From positions 308,315 to 372,314 of the forward strand of contig JBBHKE010002292.1 of NCBI GenBank assembly GCA_037447655.1: a DNA stretch of 64,000 nt, read 5' to 3'. Positions within the stretch are counted from its first letter, which is position 1; every line of letters starts with the position of its first letter. A program made the position numbers and the translations under genes. This document shows, piece by piece, positions 21,120-31,063 of the stretch. Source of the stretch: Zygnema cylindricum. Lineage: Eukaryota > Streptophyta > Zygnematophyceae > Zygnematales > Zygnemataceae. Under the pieces are notes generated by a model. The model worked only from the letters and a program-made list of their open reading frames with translations. It did no database searches and was not told where the DNA came from.

Positions 21120-22629
21120 GGGTGGCCTTCCATTATGCGTCTCAGTAATTGTACGGAAAATTTTAGTGAAGGGCGTGCCTTCCATTAGGTCGCGAAAGTA
21201 AACCACTTTTTATTTGCGTGGCTCATTCTGGTTGGTAACCCGTAGGTTAATATTAGATGCATAAAATCTTGAAAGAATCTTAGAACGCAAAGTCTGAACC
21301 ATAATTCAAAAGTAGGTGAAAGTAGGCCCATACAATATGCCTATTGTATGCAAAACATACAATATGACCTTAAGACCATAGTTGTTCACGGCGTTTAGTG
21401 CGAACGATTTAATCGCAACGAATTATACGTAACAAACGCATTGAACCTTTTGAAAAAATCGTAAAAATCGTTAATGAATTTTCGTCCGTACTATTCCGTA
21501 CATGTAAACAAAAATAAATTTTACATATCCCGAAGTTTGTACATTTTCCGTACAGTTCCCGTCTTTTTTCGTCATAGTCCATACAATGTTGGTACAATTC
21601 CGTACGTTTCCCGTTTAATTTCTGTTCAGTTTACCGCACAGAAAGTACTATGAAGTGCAACGTATCTTTTAGTCAAATTCCGTACTTTTTGGGTACAAAA
21701 CCGTACAGTTACTGAACATACCGTACAGTTTCCGTAAATTATCCGTTCAGTTTACCGGACAGAAAGTACATCGCGTTTTTTTCCGATTTATTCAAAAGTC
21801 ACGAATTATAAGTTTTAATCGGAAAAAAGGAAAAAATCGCGCGATTTGAACAACTATGCTTAAGACCCATATTGTATTCGGACCAATTCGGACCAATTAA
21901 AACATTCGGACCAATAACTGGACCAATTAGAACATTCGGACCAAAAAATATATATTTTCACCGTCAGATTCGGACGATCAGACGGTCTCTGATCAAAGTA
22001 GCGATCTAAGAAGATCACATGAAAAGCCCATAACACAACTTACGATAAAGGCGCCGACCAAAGGCCTACCATAAAAACGCCTACTTTTGAACCATACTCT
22101 GAACGCAATATCTGTACGAGCGGAGGTAATATCTATACCCGCGGAGGAAATATCTGTACCGTCGGAGGTAATTAATGACTTGTACAAGAGGGGCATTAAA
22201 TGTCCTACCCAAAATTAAAAAACGCAACTGCAAAAAGGCGGCGGCAAACTTTGATGGTGGGAGCGTGACGGAATGATTTCGGCGGATTCGCAGCCACCCT
22301 GGCGGAAGGCACATGGCCCTTGCGACGTGTACGCACATACGCGCGCGCTCATCGTGGGTTTTTCTTTTATTTTCCACGCGGCCTATTTTTACACGTTTAG
22401 ACTTCGAGAATTTGTCCTCCCTGTGCACGGTCTTAACAAATTGTAGGGTTGGCTTCGTGGCGTCTCGGATAAAAAGTGTAAGTGAATCCGACGGTCCTAA
22501 TTTCGCCTACAACCTTGGATATTTTTCTGTAATGATGTTTTCCTTTAAATAAAAAATATGTACGAACCTGTACCAAACGGTACGGCCATCAGTAAAAATT
22601 CCCACTTTTTCGCTAATGGAAGGCCACCC
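21120..22629. mobile_element. PIF/Harbinger-like element with nested insertion
   Basis: TTA lies outside both ends. The inverted ends are GGGTGGCCTTCCATTA and TAATGGAAGGCCACCC (right end 22,614-22,629). The outer parts match 2,467-3,173 and 28,072-28,751. The middle (21,305-22,091) is another element with its own inverted repeats, so the host copy is about 720 bp without it. Confidence 0.8.
21305..22091. mobile_element. Nested element with TTCAAAAGTAGG termini
   Basis: It begins TTCAAAAGTAGGTGAAAGTA and ends CGCCTACTTTTGAA, inverted over about 12 bp. A second copy lies at 37,263-38,100, sharing CCCATACAATATGCCTATTG, ATTCGGACCAATT and GATCACATGAAAAGCC. A possible ACCATA or CATA direct repeat flanks it. 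The superfamily is not determined. Confidence 0.75.
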
Positions 22630-23214
22630 TTAGGCCGTGAAAAAGTACGACCAGTCAAAATCTGCACGAGTACGTCTTTGAAAAATCTTGACATGTGGGA
22701 AAGTACAGTGGCAACACGTACCGCAACATGGTTTGTTTAGAAGTTTAATTTCCGTACGGTGGGCTTCATTCGGACCACGCCCGTGAAAAACGCGATGAAT
22801 CGTTCAATGATTGGGATAGCCGCGGGAAATCTAACGACCTTGTTATTTAATTACACGAGTATACTAAGAAAAAAATACGAAATAGTCTGCACTGAAACTG
22901 CCCGTGATAATTTGCGAAATATTTCTTGGCTGTCTCAAAAAGGGAATCGGAATTGCCAAATTTTGGAGCTCATTGTCAAAAAAAGACGTTGAGCCGCTTA
23001 AAACAGCCGGAAAATATTCCCCTCCACATGTTTTTGTCCTTTCCGTACCTTTTCTCTTTATTTTTTCAATTCGAAAAGTTATTTTTTGTTTTCGTGCTTT
23101 GTGCTTAATTAGTAATATCTCTATCAGTGTTAAACCCTATGAGTAATTAAAACAACTAAGGATAAACACCGATTTGTGTCCTTTTCCCTGTAAAGTACAG
23201 TCAGTACATTACAG

Positions 23215-23431
23215 TACACCGTGAATCGCTATAAGTGATAATGATTTTTTCGCCACTTAACATATTTTCTCCGTTCACACTTGTTGGATTCTCAATTTGA
23301 GACTGCCAATCGAAAGCTGAGAATGTTAACTTTCAATCGAAACCGTCAGATCCACAATCCGAAAAGTGTGTACGGAGAAAATATGTTTTACGTGGCGAAA
23401 AATATTAACCCTAATTGCGATTCAAGGTGTA
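23215..23431. mobile_element. TA-CACCG MITE, 217-bp subfamily
   Basis: Left end TACACCGTGAATCGCTAT, right end GATTCAAGGTGTA. The interior has two inverted blocks, CGCCACTTAACATATTTTCT and its complement near the right end. The interior also matches 26,461-26,680 and 61,031-61,250, making three copies of one subfamily. TA at both edges suits a TA target duplication. Confidence 0.85.
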
Positions 23432-23598
23432 CTCTATTGTACTGTACTATATAGTTGCTATATACAGTACATCCCTTTGCGACAAGATATACCCTAGCTT
23501 AGCCGAAAGCTTTGTCGAAAAGACAGAGCCAAAAAAGTTATTATCATCTTGATTTTGTCGTCGTCAGTAAAGCTGCGGTGACAAGTTTGTTTGGACGG

Positions 23599-24083
23599 TA
23601 CACCGTGAATCGTAATTAGAGTAAATTACTCTAATTCGGTCGCTCGAAATTTCGACTCTATCACATGAAATAGAGTAAATGATTATAATTTTTTCATTAT
23701 TCTATTCAAGGTAAAGTTTAATTAGCGTTTTTAATTCTAATATAGGCTCGTTTTAAATAATGTGGAGTATGGATGACCTCCGACCGTGCAAAATTGTACT
23801 TTATTAAGTAAAAAAGTACAAATAATGATTTAATACAGGCCGTTATCATGCAACTGCGTTTTAACAAACCGCGTATTGCAAACGTCGTAATGACTATAAA
23901 CTGTACTTTTTGCCAAATTCTGTACAAATACCTTGTTTACAGTAGAGGATATTAGCGTGCCAAATTAGAGTAAACTTCATAGTTGAAACAGCTCTATCAC
24001 ACAAATTAGCATTCGTTACTCTAATATTTTTTTAGTTTTTGTACTCTATTTTTTTCATTACTCTATTTACGATTCCCAGTGTA
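23599..24083. mobile_element. TA-CACCG MITE, inverted relative of 25,832 and 51,458
   Basis: Left end TACACCGTGAATCGTAATTA, right end ACGATTCCCAGTGTA. The segment TTCGGTCGCTCGAAATTTCG and following is the reverse complement of the right part of the elements ending at 26,457 and 52,078. Confidence 0.8.
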
Positions 24084-24562
24084 GTGACAAACTTTGTGAT
24101 GCTTCGTGGGGCGGGCCTATTGGTCGAAACTTTCGAGCAATAGTGTACGGTTGTAAAAGCTGTCCAAACATAAAGTGACACTATATGCCGCCAACATAGT
24201 CCACCAAAACTCCATATTTGTCGTTTTGTGCATGCGCTAATAAGATAAAGGTACCAGATTCTTCATACTCGTAAATGCATTTTGAATTTTGAAACACGAG
24301 AACAGTTTCCCGAAGAAATATCATAAAAAACTCTAGACTTAACTTTTTAAAGGCGATTTCACATGCAATAAGACAAGTAAGGTGCCCGGGTAGCTGCACC
24401 AGTCAACGCCTATAACAAATTTTAAGTAATTTAGGGCAAGTGTGGAGACATTTTGGTTAGCTGTAAAAGGTACAGTATAGTACAGTGTTGTACTGTAGCG
24501 GTGCCGTGCGCACTTTTTCTCAAAATAAAATTCGCTTGGCCAATAGGATACTGCAATGCTAA

Positions 24563-25824
24563 GGGTACGTCCCCATGTGTTAAAGTGTCAACTTTATTTC
24601 GTCGTTTTCACCCAAAACGCAGTTTCGTACGAGAAAAACTTTAGCCGTACAAAAAAATAAAGTCTTGAAAAGTATGGCAAACGTCAAGTCGATACTTTGA
24701 ATGTACTTCATGTTTGTCGTCATATTAACAAATTTTGGCGTTTTCCTTTTTTCGACCCCCGGGCAAGAGAATCCAACCAGTCAAAAAACTTTATCAAAAA
24801 TCACCTCGCGAGGTGATTCAGAGAAAGTACCGCCCAAGGTGGATAAAAAAAAAACAATTTGTCGCTTTGTAAACCGTACGTTTTTTTTTTCCAACGGTCT
24901 TTCGCAACCAGCGTCATTTCGCCCAAGGTGAAATTCGTCGAGTAGCTTCCCTCCTTCTACCGTACACTCTCTCCCACTTCCACTCTCACGCTCCCTCACA
25001 CTCAATGTCTCCTGTTCTCTCACATTCAATATAAAGAGTCAACAGAACGCCAGCTGGCCAATAAATCGAAATAATAGAAGGAGAGCGGTTTTTCAACAAC
25101 GTAAAAGGTATTTTTTCCTTATTTATATTATGTGTCAAATTTTTTTTATTTTTTTTTATTTATTTATCATTATCTCTTGTTTTTTTTTTTTTTTTTTTTT
25201 TTAAGATAAAATTGCGATGAATCACTCATAAAAAGCTCTCAATAAAAAGGTTTTCTGGCTATTTTATGCAACAGATTACTTTTTTCCGCAACAGATTAAG
25301 TTTTTGTAGCAGGTGTGTAAAAGGAAGAAATTGCGAAGTATAAAATTCCTTGGTTTTGTAAAAACATGCAAGCGGAAAGGAGTCAGCTGGACAGTGGTAG
25401 TTGGGTAGGAGTGTGACAGTGGTAGTAGGGTTGGAGTAGGTTGATCAGTGATGGTCTGATGTGGTCTGATGTCTACAACGTCACGTCAACATCACAATGT
25501 CACGTGATGTCGCGGGAGTTGTGAACAGTTGAACACCATTTGTCATTGTAGACGTGTACATCCGTCGTTAGTTTTTGAGACGTCACTAATTGCCGCGTGT
25601 ATTATAAACGTCTACAACCGTAGTAGTTTTTGCGTACTTCATCATTCGTAGTAAGTTTCGTGGTCGTTTACAATCCCCGCAAGTTGTTACCCACATCTAC
25701 ACTCGTCACATTTTAAAGTTCCGATTTCATTTTCGCACATAGGGACGCTTTTCAAAGTAGTACGGAATACTCCACTACAGTCAATTTTTTTTTTTCAAAG
25801 TATCGCTTACATGGGGACGTACCC
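24563..25824. mobile_element. PIF/Harbinger-like element, 1,262 bp
   Basis: Ends GGGTACGTCCCCATGTG and CATGGGGACGTACCC are inverted, with TAA on both sides (24,560-24,562 and 25,825-25,827). Inside, 24,799-24,818 is the perfect 20-bp palindrome AATCACCTCGCGAGGTGATT. The right half has many TCTACAANNGTCAC-like motifs (25,470-25,700). No transposase frame. Confidence 0.88.
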
Positions 25825-25831
25825 TAAGCAT

Positions 25832-26457
25832 TACACTGCGAATCGTAATTAGAGTAATGAAAAAATTAAAGTAAAAAAACAAAAAAAAACAATTAGAGTA
25901 ATGAACTCTAATTTATGTGTTATAACTTTTTCACAGTCGAAGTTTACTCTAATTTAGTAATTTATTTAAGTACTATATATTGGGTTATGTCGGCAATAAT
26001 TATCCGCACTGAAATTATGAACACTAAATTACATTGATTTACAAAATCTATCAGACCGTATAGTTTTGACGTCATTATGACGCTAGTATTATTTGTCGCG
26101 ATGAATGTCAGTTAATGTTCACACTGACGACGATGCTGTCGACGGACGAGAGTTATGCGAACGACTTTTTTTCGATGTGATTGATTATTCGTTTAGTGCG
26201 ATTTCACGTGCGAGCGCGATTCTATTAAATCATTATTTGTACCTTTCTACTTAAAAAGAACAATTTTGCACGGTCGAACGTCGTCCGTATTCCACACTAT
26301 TTAAACGAGCCTATATTACAATTTTTTACGCTAATTAAACCTCACCTAAATTAGAATAATGACAAAATTAGAATCATTTACTCTATTTGATGTTATAGAG
26401 TCGAAATTTTGAGCGACCGAATTAGAGTAATTTACTCTAATTACGATTCGCGGTGTA
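25832..26457. mobile_element. TA-CACCG MITE, 626-bp subfamily (first of three in tandem)
   Basis: Left end TACACTGCGAATCGTAATTA, right end ATTACGATTCGCGGTGTA. It is nearly collinear with 51,458-52,078 (621 bp), including the AATGTCAGTTAATGTTCACA and CTGTCGACGGACGAGAGTTA blocks. It starts four bases after the target triplet of the Harbinger-like element. Confidence 0.88.
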
Positions 26458-26460
26458 CAG

Positions 26461-26680
26461 TACACCGTGTATCTCTATTAGTGCTTATAATTTTTCCGCC
26501 ACTTAAACATCTTTTCTCCGTACACACTTGTCCGATTGTCACATAACGACCGCCAATCGAAAGCTGAGAATCTTACCTTTCAATCCCAACCGTCAGATCC
26601 ATAATCCGACCAACGTGTACGGAGAAATGATATTTTATGTGGCAAAAATAACATCAACCCTAATAACGATGCACGGTGTA
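26461..26680. mobile_element. TA-CACCG MITE, 220-bp subfamily (second in tandem)
   Basis: It starts TACACCGTGTATCTC and ends GATGCACGGTGTA. The interior matches 23,215-23,431 and 61,031-61,250. It is separated from its left and right neighbours by exactly three bases (CAG and CTG). Confidence 0.88.
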
Positions 26681-26683
26681 CTG

Positions 26684-27227
26684 TACACCGCCAATCGCTA
26701 CTAGCGTGTAGGTTTCATTAGCGTATACAAATAATTACCGTGGTGGACGCTATTTAAGAATTTGAAAATTTTGGAAAAAATCATACATTCTAATTGTTTG
26801 ATTATGGTAATTTGGATCTTTGAAAAAAAAAATGTCGGTCGCAAACATGCTTACACTAATATAAGTTTCCGTACAAAATCTGACAAATCGTACACAGATC
26901 GTACATTCACACGGTCGAAACGCGGCTGTCGGACGAATATGTGCGAGCGGGATTTTTTACGACCTGGTTTTTTTTCCTTTTTAGAACGCACATTCTCATG
27001 CGTCCGCGGTTACTAAAACTAATTTATTGTAATTTTTAACTTAAAAAGGTACATTTATGTACGGTCTGACACTGACCGTACACCACTCTATTTAAGAGAC
27101 AACGTACTGAATATAACCCTAAATAGAATAAAGAAAAAAATAGAATAAACTACGCTATTTGAGAATAAAACAAAAAAAAAGCGGGACGGGATTAGCGTAC
27201 ACAACGCTAATAGCGATTGGCGGTGTA
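26684..27227. mobile_element. TA-CACCG MITE, 544-bp subfamily (third in tandem)
   Basis: Left end TACACCGCCAATCGCTACTA, right end GCGATTGGCGGTGTA. The interior matches 57,173-57,734 directly and 28,775-29,338 in reverse. Frame 26,762-27,016 lies in element sequence and is not a gene. Confidence 0.88.
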
Positions 27228-28068
27228 CTGTAGCAATTCTATACTGTAGCGTGTGCGACTACTCTAATCGTTTCATTTTCATTGTGCATGTCTTTTGTCT
27301 GTCATCTTTATACGCGGTTTTGCCGTACAGGTTATGCGCGTAAACCACTGTACTATACTGTACAGCTGTTCACTGCAACGTGTATCGATATGAAGCGCTT
27401 ATGTTTTCTCTTTGTCGTTTTATCCAAAGCATTTACCCTAGCTTTGTCGGTTTGACAAACTTATGCCAGCTTTCATTCTCGCGCTAAAAGGTGGCAAATT
27501 CTAAGAGGCTTTTTGCCGTACGGTTATCTCCCAACGGGTTAATCTCAAAATTTTAAACTATACTCTGTGAGCTGGCAAGAGTTGTGAAGTCAGCACCAGA
27601 AGTCACTGACATAACAGTACGGCACCAATAATATTGTATATTTGCACCTGTGCACGCTTAGAAATTGATGTTCAATGGTGGAATAATTTTTACTAATCTG
27701 ACAAAATATACTATTTTTATGCTCAGATACTTTCGGGTTGATGGTTCAGATGTATCTGACAAAAGATAATATGTTCCTACTCTGATACTTTTTGGAAATT
27801 CTGACGTGGCTCTGTAGTACAAGTTTCTACACGTGTGATTACAGAATATGAAGATTCATTATTTATGACGATAAAATTATATTATCCTCTAACGTGCTTT
27901 TGAATGGTGAAAATTTAAACACGGAAAATACACGTCATTTTTAAAACTTCGTTTTTTTCCGAAACATCTTTCTAGATCGCTTGTACTTTTTTGCCAAAGG
28001 TACGGTACTTCCAAATCGTTTGTTGCATTAACTATGCTGATTAGCTGGCTCAGAGGGAAAAAACAAGC
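27228..28068. other. Unassigned spacer
   Basis: No gene or element end recognised. Two similar blocks, ATCTGACAAAATATACTAT and ATCTGACAAAAGATAATATG, lie near 27,698 and 27,751. Confidence 0.3.
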
Positions 28069-28071
28069 TAA

Positions 28072-28751
28072 GGCCTGTTCTCCATTAGGCGGTCCCAGTA
28101 AACATGCGGATACGTCTATTTCTCATGTTTACTGGCACGGCCTTCCATTATGTCGTGCCAGTAGACATCGTTTCTCAATTATGATTGGCGCCACGTTGGC
28201 TAATTTTCACATTCTTAAAATCTAGAAATATTCTTCAAGCTGACAATTGTACATAATATTTGTACGAGCAGAGGTAGTTAATCATTCGTACGAAAATTTT
28301 GCGAAATCAAAATTACGGAACGGAATGTAAAAAAGGGGCCGCAAACTTTTAAGGTCAGCGGATGTCAGAAGGAGCGTGCGAAGATATTTCGGTCGACCTT
28401 TCATACACCGTGGCGTAAGGCACATGGCGTGTACGACGTGTTCGATTCTCATTGCCTGTTCGTGGTGGATTCTTTTTTTATTTTCACGTGCACCAATGGT
28501 ACGCGACCAGTGTGAAGAAACTCTCCTCGCCAAGGAAAGTCTCTTCAAACTGGACGATGTGCGTGATTGCCTCGCGAATCTAAAAAAGCGAAAAATCTAA
28601 CGGTCGATACTTACGCCTATAATATTGGAGCCATCCAGTAGACATGTTTCGTCATGTTTCGTCTGACAAAAAAAAAACAATGGTACGAATCTGTACGAAA
28701 TAGTACGGCGTCCAGTAAACAACCCCACTTTTCTTCTAATGGAAGTTCACC
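28072..28751. mobile_element. PIF/Harbinger-like non-autonomous element
   Basis: The left end GGCCTGTTCTCCATTAGG follows TAA. The right end is TTCTTCTAATGGAAGTTCACC. The left 190 bp recur in reverse at 63,460-63,662. The interior block GTAAGGCACATGGCGTG is shared with 2,830 and 22,300. Confidence 0.65.
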
Positions 28752-28774
28752 TGGCATATTATAAATATTTAAAC

Positions 28775-29338
28775 TACACCGCCAATCGCTATTAGCGTAG
28801 TGTACGCTAATTCCGTCCCGCTTTTTTTTTTTTTTTATACTCCATTAGCGTAGTTCATTCTATTTTTTTCTCTACTCTATTTAGGGTGAATTTTTTAGAA
28901 CCGTACAAAACGGAAGTACGTCATATTTTAAATAGTGTGGTGTACGGTCAGAGTCATACCGTACAAAACGTACATTTTTAAGTGAAAAAGTACAATTCAT
29001 TATGTTTAGTAGCCGCGGACGCATAAGAATGTGCGGTCTAAAATGGGGATCAAATCGGGTTGTCAAATATCACGTTCGCATATATTCGTCCAGCAACCAC
29101 GTTTCGACTGTGTGAAGGTACGATTTGTGTACAATTTGTCAGATTTTGTACAAATACCTATACTAGTGTAAGCATGTTTGCGACCGACATATAATTTTTT
29201 CAAAGACCCAAATTAGATTTATTAAACAATTAGAATATATGTTTTTTTTCAAAATTTTCAAATTCTTAATTAGGGTAAACCACGGTAATTATTCAAATAC
29301 GTTAAAGAAACTTCTACACTAATAGCGATTGGCGGTGT
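28775..29338. mobile_element. TA-CACCG MITE, 544-bp subfamily, reverse orientation
   Basis: It starts TACACCGCCAATCGCTATTA and ends AGCGATTGGCGGTGT. Its interior is the reverse complement of 26,684-27,227. The final bases merge with the start of the hAT-type MITE that follows. Confidence 0.85.
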
Positions 29339-29466
29339 TGTGTTGGGTATCGAAGACCTATTTCCGATATTCGATATATATCGAATTTTAGGTATCCGAT
29401 AATCGATATATCGAATCCATGTACCTAGAAGCTAAATATCCGGATATTTATACGATATGTTTTTTC

Positions 29467-29500
<34 letters not shown>

Positions 29501-29715
29501 GTGGCGCGCGCTCGGGGGGGGGGGGGGCGGGGGTGGGGGGGAGTATCCGTATGATTTTTCGTACTTGAACTGTACGAACTCCCATTTTTTGCGATATATA
29601 TCGCGATGGTTTATGTTGGTTCCGGTACGATATATCGAGGAATCTGCTCGATCGATATTCAATATATCGAATATCGAAATTATCGCGATATGAATTTACC
29701 CGATACCCAACACTA
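29338..29715. mobile_element. hAT-type MITE (GTGTTGGGTATCG family) with C/G insert
   Basis: Ends TGTTGGGTATCGAAGAC and ATACCCAACACTA are inverted. The interior is rich in CGATATATCG. Copies lie at 39,932 and 44,166. No target duplication is visible because the left edge abuts another MITE. A long poly-C/poly-G hairpin interrupts the middle. Confidence 0.8.
29469..29540. repeat. Poly-C / poly-G inverted tract
   Basis: Thirty C (29,469-29,498), then TCGTGGCGCGCGCTC, then 14 G followed by more G-rich sequence. One strand can fold C against G, and each arm is G4 or i-motif-prone. Confidence 0.95.
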
Positions 29716-29929
29716 ATTTAAACATTGCTTCCATATTGTGTACGGTCGTTAATCGACGAATTCATTAATTTGTTGTCGTGACACAGTAGTACTTTCTGTA
29801 CGACGAAAAGCATGTCCTTTTTGTACTTCATGAAGCGTACCACGAACAGTGCTGCTCCAGGTGCGGAATTTCTATTTACCGCGTTATCTTCTTCATTTCT
29901 CTCCCTACTACATCTTGCATTGCTTACTG

Positions 29930-30240
29930 CTTAGCCTTCCTCTCTCTCTCCACTTACTTATCCATCGCCCTCTTTCTTCCTTAGATTTCCCATCCTTTAC
30001 ATAACCCCTTCCCTCCCTCGTCCTCTCTTGCCTGCCGTCTCTCCTCTTTTCCTTTTCCCCTCTCTCCCTTCCCCTCTACCTCCCTCTCCGCCTTTCTCTC
30101 CTCCCTCTCCCCCTTTCTCTCCTTCCTCTCCTCCTTTATGTGATATTTCTCTCTACCGTCTTCTCCCACTCCCTCCCTCCCTCTCTCCCCCTTCTCTCTC
30201 CCTCCCCACTTCCTCTCCCGCTGCCTCTCCTCCCTATCGA
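29930..30240. repeat. Pyrimidine-rich tract
   Basis: Irregular CTCTCC/CCTCCC sequence. Open frames on both strands reflect composition. Confidence 0.75.
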
Positions 30241-30948
30241 TGGATGATTTCATCCATTCTTTGATCTTAAAATAAAAAGAAGAATATTTGTCTGCTTCTT
30301 AAATTCTTAAGATTTTGGGGGATGTGAGAGGTGACGAGGATTTTTTTAAAGAGGAACCGCCTCCGAAACCGGATAGTAAGGTTTTTAGTTCTAGGGGGAA
30401 AAAAGGGGGAAAAGGGGGGAAAGGGGGAGATCACAGAGTTAATATGATTACGTACGGTTTATTTTTAAATATCTTTTATTGTATTCAATTAAATACTGCT
30501 ATATCTATTTTATTCGGTTTAGGTAGGTTTTGATTTAGTTCTTTAGTTTGATTCAATTCACTTTTTTCACATTCAGTTCTAAATTATTTGAAACTTTTTC
30601 ATTTAATTATGATATTTTTCTATGTAATCCAACTAGGTCTTTCCTGGACAACATTATTTACTAAAACAAATTAGTTAGGCATTATTTAATTTATTTATTT
30701 TACTTGAAAATAATCAACACAACTTCCTGTATTTTCAGTGCGAAATACCGCACTGAACTTCTATTTCTTCTCACTAAACTTCGCACTAAATTGACTTAGG
30801 ATATTGCACAAAAATCTGAGCAGAGTAAGTAAACTGGATTTTGTATAACCCACGTAGGGAATATATTTCAGACATTTTTTTTTTTCTGGATACGACTTGA
30901 ATTGCCAGTTTAAACTTTTTTCTTTTCCTTTTTGTGCTAATTTTGCAG

Positions 30949-31063
30949 GTGGAAACTTTTATGTTTACAATAAAAAGATAACAAAACACTTTCGGAAGGA
31001 TGGCCATAGTTGGGAAAAATACTCCGATGGAAAATTCGTAAGGAGGCGCACACATCTCTCACG
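30949..31063 (+). CDS. CAMTA-like exon: CG-1 core 1
   Basis: Acceptor TTTTGCAG, donor GTGAGT. The encoded ITKHFRKDGHSWEKYSDGKF is the most conserved part of CG-1 (R-Y-F-R-K-D-G-H-x-W) and gives the family call most of its weight. Confidence 0.75.

Noticed and set aside
23720-24400. Minus-strand frames at 23,718-23,927 and 24,181-24,399
   Set aside because: The first overlaps a MITE, and neither has a motif or splice context.
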